Shown here: one piece after another, positions 1 to 9,740 of the stretch
Position numbering within the stretch: the first letter of the stretch is position 1
Layout of the letters: each line of letters starts with the position of its first letter
Assembly: GCA_037013685.1 (NCBI GenBank)
Contig: CM072895.1
Location: 12,002,463-12,066,462, forward strand
DNA: 64,000 bases
Direction of reading: 5' to 3'
From: Acridotheres tristis
Taxonomy: Eukaryota; Chordata; Aves; Passeriformes; Sturnidae
Program-made: the position numbers and the translations under genes
The notes under the pieces: generated by a model
What the model was told of the DNA's origin: nothing
The model's database searches: none
The model's input: only the letters and a program-made list of their open reading frames with translations

Positions 1-422
1 CAGCTTCTGCCTCGAGGCTCAGCCCTGCCACGGGGTGAAACAGCTTCTCTGTAAACAAACTAGCCAGCACTGACATATTCAGGAGGCTTTGTGTGTTCCA
101 TGTGAGCATCTTTCAGGGCATGGCCAGGTCTCAGGTTCACAGAGCAGCGGTAAGGGGATCTGGATATGTCTGGGTTCTTAAGCAGAGAGAGATTGACATG
201 CATTTGGAGGGGGGAATTGTATATCAGGAAAGAAGTACATGCATTTTTGGGGCTGTGGTGGCATTGCCACACTAGCTGGTAATCCAGAACCACAGCCACA
301 CGAGGGCTGTTGTGATTACTGCCCTGGGCTGAAGCCAGCCCTGAAAAGCCCTGACACCTCCTGCTCAGCAGAGAAGCCTGCGTTCAAGTATCAGCCTTCA
401 ACACAATCAACTTCTCTAACAC

Positions 423-428
423 TTTATT
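423..428 (-). terminator. Candidate polyadenylation signal for TMEM125
   Basis: TTTATT on the plus strand reads AATAAA on the minus strand. It is the first canonical signal I noticed downstream of the TMEM125 stop. The distance (about 2.5 kb) is long, so this is weak. A variant signal nearer the gene may be used instead. Confidence 0.2.
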
Positions 429-1569
429 ATGTGTGTCCACACACAACACAGGAACCAAGAAACCAACTAGCACCTGTGCTGCAGAGTGGAGTCAGGGATT
501 GGGCAGCACAGGCTGTCCCTCTGGGCAGCTGGACACCCAACCACCATCTTCAGGCACAGCCTGTTCTCAGCCATTATCTCCTTGGGTTGCTGTTGTGGCC
601 CACAGTCAATCACCCTTTCCTGGCACAATTCACAGGGACTTAGGGCATATTTTGAAGGGGCTGTGGAGGGGACAGGATTCACGTTCACATGCAGGCAGCA
701 CGGAGCTGTAAGCTGGGCATGGTCATGCCTCTTCACAGAAATGCCCAGATGTGCAAAACAGCTGTATGCAGGCAGCTGTGGCCTCTCAGCACAGCTGGGC
801 TGATGGAGCTGTCAGTCACTGCTGGACCACTGGTGCTGACAGAGAGGGTGCAGTCTGGCATAACTGCACATGCACTGACACAGATGTGCAGAGCAGCAGC
901 AATGGTGATGGTGCAAAACCATTCAGCTCTGGCCTGTCCCCTTCTGTGTAGGCACAGGGGTCCCTGGTGGACCTGGGGTCAAACAGCCCAGAGGGGAAGA
1001 GCAACTCAGCTTTGAAGAGATTTTGTAGAGGAGGATCTGAGCTCACCACCACCTTCTAAGCTCTTGGGCAGATTAAGGGAGGAGATGCAGAGAGAAGAGG
1101 AAACAGCAGTTTAATAAAATCTACAGATGATGTGAAAGTGGCAGAGGAAAATGTAGAAATAACAGAGATACAGAGAGAAAAGCCCAAATGATGTACATTG
1201 AGGAAAACAATCCAAGGCTTCAGGCAAAGGAAAGTCAGCAGGAGAAGGGCAAGAGTAGGTGAATACAGAAGTGGTCTCATGAGATCTCACTGCATTAGGG
1301 ATGCTTGGTCTGGAGCTGTGAAGGGGTGAAGCCCTCACTTGACCAGCTGATAGTGAACTCTGACACTGCCTCCAGGTGTAACACGGACAGTGATTTGTGC
1401 CATTAGCAAGGAAATCAGCTACCATCCTCTTCCACATGAATTTGCTACCAGGCACCATAGCTCAGTCTTGTTCCATTGTAGAGGAAACTTGGCAAATAAT
1501 GAGCAAAACCAACATCTGGGGCAGAGCAACTCAGGTGAAGGAAAGATGGGAGCAGACAAGAAGATGAAG

Positions 1570-1707
1570 AATCACAGAATAGTCTGAGGTTGAAGGAGCC
1601 CAGAAAGATCATAGAGTCCAACTTTTAAGGGAATGGCCCACATGGGGTTCAAACCTGTGACCTTGGTGTTATTAGCACCATGCTCTAACCAACTGGCTAA
1701 GAGGAAG
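1570..1707 (-). mobile_element. TguSINE1-like SINE: tRNA-Ile head joined to CR1 tail
   Basis: On the minus strand, about 1707-1634 resembles tRNA-Ile(AAT). It has the A box (TAGC..AGTTGGTTAGAGC), an anticodon loop CTAATAA with anticodon complement at 1671-1673, the B box GGTTTGAACCC and a terminal GGGCCA. The 5' half of the acceptor stem does not pair with the 3' half, and a base is missing before the D arm, so it is not a working tRNA gene. It runs directly into a CR1 3' tail (GTTGGACTCTATGATCTTTC...CTATTCTGTGATT) ending near 1570. A tRNA-Ile head with a CR1 tail is the published structure of TguSINE1, a SINE specific to passerine birds. The family name is recalled and was not checked against a repeat library. 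Confidence 0.8.
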
Positions 1708-2951
1708 AGAAGGTCATGCAGGAGCATCTTCAGCAGGAGGTTGGGATCTAGGTCTATGGAAAGGGCTGTGAAAGGGTTAGTGGGTCTATGAGGGAATGAG
1801 AATTTTGACAGATAAATTAGAGTTAGGTCATAGGAAAAGTTCCTGGGGTGAATTGTTAGTCTGCCTCTGGGAGAGACACCTTGGTGATAAAACAAGACAC
1901 CTTACAGAGATAAAACACCAAAAAAGCTCCAGGTAAGGCCCGAGTGACAGTAGATGAATTTTTCTGCTCTGCAGCAGCTGCAGAACTTGGGAGACAGAAA
2001 CAGCATGGAAACAAGCAGGGACTGGGATGAGCTGCAGGGCTCCTGGCAGCAGAGGTGCCTCTGCCTGGGAAATTCCTGTGGGAGGGTACAGCACTCTCGC
2101 CTCGCACAGCTTTTGCAGAGGGCAACCCCAGCCCCAGGATTCAGGCATCCCATCACCATCACCCAGCAACTGCACCTTGCTGTTTGTGGCTCATGTAGCT
2201 GGAGCACTGTGGCATGAAAACAGAGCCCCAACACTCAGTCCAGCACAGATCAGGGCCTTGACACCAATACCCCTTGATCACCCCTATGATAAACCGCAGG
2301 TGATGGTGGGCTGCAGAAATGTAACATTAGAACAGATCCTGGCATTGCAAACACAAACAGCATTTCATGTGAGGTCCAGCCGTTCTGTGGCTCTGGCACA
2401 CACAGTCCTATGCAAATCCCACACTCACTCCCACAGACACCAGTGATTTCTTGGGAGCAGCCCCTGCAGCCATACCTCCCACCACGCTCCCTTGTGCCTG
2501 GTGACGTGCAAAATATCTCCTGCTATTCACCAGCTGCTAGAGGCTCTACTTCACTCAGGAGCTGGAGGATCTGCACAGAGCACAGGTTGGTTTATACCGC
2601 CCGCAATCACAGCCTCTCCTGCCAGGAGAGCGTATGACGCAGTTCCAGGAACTGCAGGAACCAAGCAAGTACTGGGGTCCCCAAGGGTACAGGACAGGCT
2701 CACCTTCACTCTGTATCAGAGGTCACAGCTAGGCAGGCGGCAGCTGCCACAGGAGGCTTTGTGGAGATTAAATGCCAGCCAGGTCAGAGCCTGTCCAGGC
2801 ACCCTGAGTCTGTGCTGTGCCACCAGCCTGGGGCAAAGCAAATGCCAGTCATCTCCAACAGAAACACAAGGCACACTGCAGCTCTCCTTCCTTGGAGAAG
2901 GCCATCACTGACAGGTTGTATCTGCTAAGGCTCACGCAGAGGTGTCCTGGG

Positions 2952-3614
2952 TCAGATCAGGTTGGCCATGCTGGAGGTGGGAGGAAGCCGCCTGTTCCCA
3001 GCGAGGCGGCCGGAGATGGTGAAGACGCGGATCTCGCCGGTCTCCAGGCTCCGAGGAGCCGCCCGGCGGCAGGAGGTGCACAGCAGGTATAGCAGCAGGC
3101 AGAGCAGGATGGCACTGCCAGCAGTCAGGAGGATGACCCCGCTGGTGAACATGCTGGCCAGCGGCCGTGCGGGGCTGAGCTGCATGGTGGTGGTGGAGAG
3201 GATGGTGAGCACCACCCCGCACACCAGCAGCACCAGGGCACTCAGCAGCAGCACCAGGCAGTCCGAGAAGCCTCCGCTCTTCAGGAGCTCGATCTGATCC
3301 CGGCTGCGGATGCAATTCATGTCCTGGATTGCAGAGCTCAGCAGCTGCTTCAGCAGCACGAGCAGGGCCAGGAGACAGAGTGTGGTGCCCACGGCGAGCC
3401 GCCACTCTCCAGACCGGCTGCTAGTGCTGTACAGCAGGATGATGCCCCCAATCCCGCAGGCTAGGATCAAAACCACAGCCATCCCGTAGCACAGGATGGA
3501 CTTTTTGGGGTCCTGGAACCACCAGAGCTCCACATGCTCTTCCAAGATATTCCTCTGGATGTGGTCTGCATCTGCAGGGGTGCGGGGGCTGCTCAGCTCT
3601 GCCAGCTCTGGCAT
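2952..3614 (-). CDS. TMEM125: Transmembrane protein 125 (TMEM125)
   Basis: A single coding exon encodes 220 aa, close to the roughly 219 aa of the mammalian protein. The N-terminal part is hydrophilic and contains [18 protein letters not shown]. Four hydrophobic segments follow at about residues 40-62, 72-92, 119-140 and 157-179, with a polar tail ending SSMANLI. The molecular function is not established; it is a predicted four-pass membrane protein. I chose the ATG at 3614 because a strong splice acceptor (pyrimidine-rich, ending CTCACTCAG) places the exon start at 3623, nine bases before it. The longer in-frame start at 3665 would therefore be intronic. The gene must have at least one non-coding 5' exon upstream; a candidate lies near 9.4-9.7 kb. 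Its neighbour CFAP57, on the same strand, matches human 1p34.2 order. Confidence 0.93.
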   Translation of the reverse strand: MPELAELSSPRTPADADHIQRNILEEHVELWWFQDPKKSILCYGMAVVLILACGIGGIILLYSTSSRSGEWRLAVGTTLCLLALLVLLKQLLSSAIQDMNCIRSRDQIELLKSGGFSDCLVLLLSALVLLVCGVVLTILSTTTMQLSPARPLASMFTSGVILLTAGSAILLCLLLYLLCTSCRRAAPRSLETGEIRVFTISGRLAGNRRLPPTSSMANLI

Positions 3615-3623
3615 GGTAGGTAG

Positions 3624-6328
3624 CTGAGTGAGGAGGGCACAGAGGTGGCACAGATGAATTTGCACCCTTACAGCAAATGGAGGGTCAATGCAGCAGCAGT
3701 GGTGAAGGCAGCTGCATTTCTCCAGCAGTGATGTCTCGGTGTCATTCTTTGGATCCTGATGGAATTTCCTTTTGCAGTGGTGCTATCTGGAGAGCTATGG
3801 TCCATGTGCTGGGGTTGAGCCCACCACCGAGGTAGGGCTGTGAAACATGATGGAGCATTCCCAGAGCAGAACCAGAGGGGAACAGCCAGGGCTGGCTCCT
3901 TCCTTTCCTGTGTCTTTCATCTGGAAAAGTGAAGAAGAGAAGATATCATTAAACAGAGACCCAGCTCCCCTGTACCAAATAATCCTGTGCCAAACCCTGG
4001 GCCTTGCTTGCTCCAGGCTGGCCTGCAGACCTTACTGTGCTTCCCTCACAGAGGCCCTGTGTGCTGGAGAACAGATCAGCTGCACGTCTTCCCGGGGGAC
4101 CTCCATGTGCTGTGAGGGAACCTCGGCGTGTGCCCTGCTCAGAGGCTGCTGGCACATTGCTGCCCGAAGGACTCTGCCTGCAGCTGGTGCTGGCAGCAGG
4201 GCAGGGACGGAGCAGAGGCAGGTCCTTCCTGGGATAAAGCCCCATTCACAGCTCCGGCTTCACATGCTCCCTCATCAGCATCAGCCTCTTGTCACCAACT
4301 GGCTCTGCTGCCCAGAATGGGAGGTGGGGGTCAGGACCAGTGTTTAACCCTTCCACTCCAGTGGCTGGAAGAGTGAGAGCTGCCAGAGTTGCATGTTCTC
4401 GGCCCTGTCCCATCCCTTCACTGCCTGTGATTTTCCCCCAGAAGTTCCCTACAGAAATATGGTAGCTACATCTTCAGTGATCTCAGCATTTTCCTGGAAA
4501 AATTCCTTAGCTGTGGCCTGGCACCCTGAGATTTTGCTGTCCTTGCTGCCGATCTGTGAAGCAGTTTGCCACTGGAGGGGAGCAGAGGAAGGGCAGTAGT
4601 GGCTCTGAGGTGCTGTGCTTGGCTGGGCTTCCCTGGGCACAGCACCTTGTCTCAGCCCAAGACTTGTGGTTCCCAGGCTTGTGGCCCAGCTATCCTGGCC
4701 CTCCTCAATACTTCTTTGGGTACAGTTTTAGACCCAGAGTGGAAACTACTTGCATTTCTTCACAGGATGTTCCTCCCTGGCATGTGAGCACTCCAGCTGC
4801 TCCCACAGCACCACGAGGACCCTCTAGAACAGCTAGTACCCCAAACCATGGAGAGGTGCTGGAGAGGACAGCATGGGAGCATGTCAGGAGTGGCTGAGCC
4901 TGAGAGACACTCTGCAAACCCTGGAGACCCAAGGATAGCCTCCCTGGTCACCTCCTAGACAGGATAAGGCACCCTTGACCATCACAGGCACACACATGAA
5001 CTGCTCTGAGTCCTGCAGGAGCCCATGGCAGCGACTGGAACTGGCTCAGGTCCCTTGTGTCAGAGCTGTGTCACTTCCCCTGGGTGGGGGAACAGCCACC
5101 CCACCTGCTAGAAAATGTCTCTCAAGAGCCTATCAGCCCATGTCAAACATGCTCTGTTTGTACCCTGCTCTGCTCAGCACTGGGGCTCAGGGCTCATTGC
5201 ACACAAGCAGGGACAATTTACAACCTCCACACGTGGCAGCTCTGCACACACCAGGGATCTTTCCTCCAGTCACCCTTCCTGTCTCTGTTCTCCACAGACT
5301 GCATCCCCTTGTGGCAAGGGCCTTTGCTGCCAGCAAACACCTCAAACCCCTCCATGGAGGCCCAGCCAACACAGGCAGGGGGGACAGGGAGCACAATTGT
5401 GTGGGGAGTGCTCGGACCAGACACTGCCTGACAGTGTCAGGCCAAGCTCCTCCTGAGTCACTCCCCGGCTGTGATGGAGCATGAGGTCACTTTGGACGTG
5501 GCTCAGGGCCTGCTGCCAGCAGCAGCCCGTGCCTGTGAGCAGGAAGTGTGTGAGTATGGCAGGATTGCAGGCCTGGCAGCCAGCGGCCCGGGGAGCCAGT
5601 GGCACTGGGATCCAGCCACCCTGGGAGCCCACATGGCCGCTCTGTACAGGAGGGGCTGGGGGAGACCTACAGCTCCTGGCTGTAGCCAGAACAACCAGAA
5701 AGCATCAGTCAGAGAGAGAAAAGAGCTGTGCTTGAGTGTGTTGCTTTGTGCCTGCTGGGATGCACTTGGATTTTGCATGAGACAGCAGATACCTTGTGCT
5801 GTCGGCGTGTGCCCAGGACACAAGTTCCCAGGAAGGTGAGGATGTCATGGGGCACTGTTAAAGTAGAGAGATGTGAGGAGACATTGAGTCTGGAATTGTT
5901 TCCTCAGCCTATGCAAATCAGCTTGGTGCTAAACATTGCTCCCTCGTGCCTTTCCATCTCCAAGCACAGAGGTGCCTTATCTCCTCCTTACCAGTGAATG
6001 GGTGAGTCTAGTAGATAGCAAGTTTGCAAATTAGGTTGAGATTTTGGACTAAGAGAACATAAAGCTTGGAGAAGTGCAAAGTCTGTGTCCTGCTGCTTGA
6101 CCCAAGTTACATGAGTCAAACAATAAACAAAAAACCACAACAGCATAAACCACAATGAAGGGAAAACATGGTCAAAAATCAAGGTACAGGACTGTATTCT
6201 CACGTTACTTTTTAAAATTTAACCATTTAAGTTTTTTGTTTGCTCAGAAGAAGGACAAGGGAACAAAATAAAACCATAGGAGCATCTGGCCGAGGAACAA
6301 AATTAGGTATCACCTCTACAAGCATGTA
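3624..6328. other. Intergenic or TMEM125 intron, nothing recognised
   Basis: No conserved exon, RNA gene or mobile element was recognised. Several moderately long open frames overlap on both strands (for example 3847-4347 and 4975-5484). Their composition is irregular and no family is recognisable. If TMEM125 has a 5' exon near 9.4 kb, this is its first intron. Confidence 0.5.
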
Positions 6329-6420
6329 TTTCCCACTGTTATATTAACCTCTATTAAACAAATTATTTGGAGAGTTTCCCAGTGGTACATTAACCCCTAT
6401 TAAACAAATTATTTGGAGAG
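6329..6420. repeat. 46-bp tandem duplication, two copies
   Basis: A 46-bp unit (starts TTTCCCAGTGGTACATTAAC, ends TTATTTGGAGAG) is present at 6329-6374 and again, abutting, at 6375-6420. The copies differ at only a few positions, mostly in the first third. It looks like a simple recent duplication. Confidence 0.85.
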
Positions 6421-6570
6421 GCAAAGGCTTCCACTGAAGTGTGCTTTCATGTTTCTTTATGTCTGTTTGAAAATGTTCTGGGAATATAATCTTTTGCTCT
6501 AAAATCATCCACACTTGCTTCTCTAGACTGTGAGGGTTTGTGCTGCTAATAACAGTATTTTTACTCCTAG

Positions 6571-6820
6571 AATCACAGAATAATTAAGGTAGGATGGGAC
6601 CTTGTGAAGTCACCTGCTTAAAACAAAGTTCACCTAAAGTCAGACTGAACTGGTCAGGGCCTCATTCATTTAGGTGCTAAGGATGGAGGATCTATAGACC
6701 CTCAGGGATCATTCCAGAGTTAAATCACCCTCACCACGATAACATTCCTCCTTAAATCTCGGTACAGTTTCTCATTCCTCAGGCTGGATGCACTGCCTCC
6801 CACCCTCTTCAGAAAACTCT
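6571..6820 (-). mobile_element. CR1 LINE fragment, 3' end
   Basis: The plus strand begins AATCACAGAATAATTAAGGT and continues with GGGACCTTGTGAAGTCACCT, the reverse complement of a CR1 3' terminus. It then runs through ATTCCTCCTTAAATC and CAGGCTGGATG towards the UTR/ORF2 end. The 5' boundary near 6820 is approximate. It is a 5'-truncated, diverged copy with no coding capacity. Confidence 0.75.
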
Positions 6821-6829
6821 CTTTAAATG

Positions 6830-8179
6830 TTAAACCAAAGCAGCCCTATCCTGGCCTGTAACCCACCACTCTTTGAAGAAGGCATGGACATAGATCTCAC
6901 AGCAACTTTGCTGATCTGCTTTCTTGGCATTGTGCAGCACATCACTTTGCCCAGATCAGACCGAGAGAAAGGAAGGAATATAGATGCCTGCTCTGCCAAG
7001 AGGGAGGACAGCCATCCAAAACTGTTGCCCCTTCTTTTGGTGTTCTTTGGGCTATCTGATCTTGCTGGTCTGGGACAGACCATAACAAGCCAGTTGGCCC
7101 ATCAGATCGGTGTATTTGATAGCGTGGATCACAGGTCATTAATCTACATTTACTCACTACTGAAGCCAACACCTTCTGTGCTCCCATCTCTGCATGCAAG
7201 AGAAAAAGGAGGAGGGGACCAGCTCAGCCATGGGCTGGCCCAGCAAGCCCAGACAATGCTTTAAGTCCAAAGAGCACATTTCAGGAAAAAAGTGACATGC
7301 TGTCCTTCCCCGGTGCTGGCTGGCAGCTGTGGAGGAAGAACAGGAAAGAACTGGGAATGCAGGAAAACAGAAATATTCATGTTTTTCCTTTTTCATTGTG
7401 TTGGTTGTTTTTTTCTTTCCCTACCCTGACAACATTTAACTGGAAATTGAGGGTCATCATCAATGTGCTCCTGGCCACTCCTGGCTACAGATGTGGGAGA
7501 TGTACACTGGCTGAACACCTCAAAATGATACATACATATACTGGCTGTGAGAAGGGAAGCTTAGTTTATAATTTACTTATAAACTTTTTGTGTCTGACGG
7601 ACTGATATCTCACAGACAGGCCACGGATTGTATATTAACACTTCAATTTCAGAGCCACATACAATTCAGCTCTTGAAATATCCCTTACTTGTCTCCTCGA
7701 ACCCAGGGCACCCCTTGAAACAATGCTTACCCACAGGGTTCAGGAGGCGAAGTCTGGGGAAGGCAGGCTCCTGCAAGACTTCCTTGTGCTTCCAGCCTTG
7801 GAAGGATTTTATGCAGCTTTTATGTGGACTTCATGAACACCATGGGGACTGGGAGAGTCCAACAAGATTTGCTATAAAATAACAATATATAAAATGATTT
7901 ACATGGGCAGTGTGGATGAGAGCCAGCAGAGCTTCACAATCTCAAACAAATCCAAGCCATCTCAGCCCTCTGCTTTCCCAATCTATCACAGCTTATTTGC
8001 TTCTTCGCCTGGTCTGCTCCTTTGCCTGTTTGAGATGGACTTGCCCCCACTCTGTGGCTCACAAAAATCTTTAGTCCAGAACAGGCATAAACATTTCCCT
8101 ATAATTTTATGTATTTTTTTTTTCAATTTCCAATGCTTTAGGAAGTATTTCTTTACCAAGAGAGTCAGACCTGAATTGT
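6830..8179. other. Intergenic, no gene recognised
   Basis: A 145-codon plus-strand frame (6827-7264) is present but resembles no known protein, has no splice or neighbour support, and has an overlapping antisense frame. I treat it as chance. Nothing else was recognised. Confidence 0.45.
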
Positions 8180-8273
8180 TGTATGTCCCTTCCAACTGAA
8201 ACAGTACATTCTATTCTGTCTATTGTATTCTAATTTGTCTATTCTAGCCTATTATATTGTCTATTCTATTGTA
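8180..8273 (+). mobile_element. CR1 3' tail remnant with expanded ATTCTAT-type tail
   Basis: The sequence GTCCCTTCCAACTGAAACAGTACATTCTATTCTG matches the end of a plus-oriented CR1. It is followed to about 8273 by an imperfect run of ATTCTAT/TCTATTGT motifs, which fits expansion of the CR1 terminal ATTCTATG repeat into a microsatellite. Confidence 0.6.
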
Positions 8274-8274
8274 T

Positions 8275-8530
8275 TTCAATGGAAAAGGACCTAAAATTAT
8301 CATCTAGTCCAACTGCCTGACCAATTCAGGGCTGATCAAATTCAAGAATGTTTTTTAGGGTATTGCCCAGGAGCCCCTTCAATACTGACAGGCTTGGGGT
8401 ATCAACTAATTCTCTAGGAAGTGTGTTCCAGTGTTTGACCACCTTTTCAGTAAAGAAATCTTCCTAAGCATATTTGATTCTGTTCTAACTCCCTATAGGC
8501 TCAAAGAGAATGAAGCTCACGTATCTTGTT
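8275..8530 (-). mobile_element. CR1 LINE fragment, 3' UTR
   Basis: The plus strand reads AAAAGGACCTAAAATTATCATCTAGTCCAACTGCC and later GTGTTCCAGTGTTTGACCACC, TTTTCAGTAAAGAAATCTTCC and CTCAAAGAGAATGAAGC. These are diagnostic reverse-complement CR1 3' UTR motifs. The copy faces the plus-oriented tail remnant just to its left. It is 5' truncated. Confidence 0.8.
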
Positions 8531-9279
8531 TTGTGACTAAATTACTGCCCAATGCACAAGTCAGAAGCTCTGAGTGTCATGGTGCTCAAGGCCTGGGAGC
8601 ATGTGGGAAGGTTCCCTCTCTGACAACTCAGGACTAGGGATAGAGGAACCTGCAAGGAATGGGAGTAATGGAGCTTTTATGTGCCATCTATCTGTCTTGC
8701 TCAAGATTCTAGCAAGAGATCCACACTCCTTTGTCTGCCACACCAACCACCAACTCCCAATGCTCTCCCTTTCCTGGGCTGCTCAAAATCCATGCAAACC
8801 TGTGCAGTTTGATATGTACTCCTGGGGACAGCCCACCCTCTCTCCCCTGACAGATGGACAATGCTTTCCCAGACGTGAGCATCTGTCCCACCAGTGCTCC
8901 TGCCATGAGACTCCATTTGGGAAGGCCCAGGGAAGCCCTGGGTGATGGTGGATTGTCCCTTCCTTTCCCCAAGCCTAGGGGCTCTGGGCTTAAGGATGGT
9001 GGAGGGCTTGTTGTAACAGGGTCAGTGCACAGCTACCTTTTATACAGGTCTAGGCAGTTTTGACACGCTCCATTGTGAAATGTCATGTTCCCCTTCCTCT
9101 CTGTATGCTCAACAGGCATCCATTATCCTGACCCCGCAGAGCCTGTCCTGATGCACCTCTGCCAAGGCTGGCCTGGGAGCTCCAAGAGAACAAGAAACTC
9201 TCAAGCCTTACGTGCTGAGAGCCAAGAATGGCACAAGGAAGAGATTAATTGGAGACAAGAAGCAGGGTCTCTTAAGAGA
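8531..9279. other. Intergenic, nothing recognised
   Basis: No conserved exon or repeat was recognised. Short open frames occur on both strands without support. Confidence 0.4.
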
Positions 9280-9740
9280 GAAATCTGAAGTAACCTCAAA
9301 CCTGCCAGCAGCTCCTGCTGAAGCTCCTTTCCGCACAGCTCCCAGCCAGGAAGGGATCACTCACCTGCGGCAGACGCTGCCTACACGCGACAAACCATCA
9401 CACTTCGCTGCTCCAGGCTGGCAGCAGTGGTTTTTCCTGGTTTTCCTTCCACTAGATCCAGCTAACCAGGGAGCCCACGGGGAAAATCTCTTCCCTTCCT
9501 CTTACAAGTGGCTGCCAAGACCCGGGTGAGGCTCCCCTGGCTGGTGCGGCGGCAGCAGCGAGGTCCGGCTGCAGCCCTCACCTCCTGCCCGGGCAGGTGC
9601 ATTCCCCAGCTGGGTGGCGTCTGAGCAAACCTGCTGCTGCTCTTGGAGACGCTCCAGAGCCGCGCCGGTGTGCAGGTGCTACCCCTCCCTCTCTCCTCGG
9701 GCAGGATCTGGCCTCCGGCCACACACCGATCCTGGAAGGT
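9280..9740 (-). promoter_or_regulatory. CpG-enriched patch; candidate TMEM125 promoter / 5' exon
   Basis: CpG density is clearly higher than in the surrounding kilobases. The minus strand holds two good splice donors, CCGCAG|GTGAGTGA (exon end 9365) and GGAG|GTGAGGGC (exon end 9582). TMEM125 begins its coding exon at an acceptor and so needs an upstream non-coding exon; this is the only CpG-rich candidate before CFAP57. The link is inference and transcript data would settle it. Confidence 0.35.

Larger units (their letters stand above)
1..2951. other. TMEM125 3' flank / possible 3' UTR, no gene recognised
   Basis: This stretch lies beyond the TMEM125 stop codon on the minus strand. I see no conserved coding exon in it. 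Open frames here are short (up to 139 codons), overlap on both strands and resemble nothing I know. The only recognisable element is the tRNA-Ile/CR1 SINE at 1570-1707. Part of this DNA may be TMEM125 3' UTR. The first minus-strand AATAAA I find downstream of the stop is near 423-428, which would imply a UTR of about 2.5 kb containing the SINE. That extent is inference. Confidence 0.5.

Noticed and set aside
1634..1707. Functional tRNA-Ile(AAT) gene
   Set aside because: The 5' acceptor strand does not pair with the 3' strand, one base is missing before the D arm, and the sequence continues into a CR1 tail, so it is a SINE head.
3615..3665. Upstream in-frame TMEM125 start (17 extra codons)
   Set aside because: A strong acceptor at 3624 places these codons in an intron, and the ATG at 3614 gives the usual family length.
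6827..7264. 145-codon plus-strand frame as a gene
   Set aside because: No recognisable domain, no splice context, partly overlaps a CR1 end and has an equally open antisense frame.
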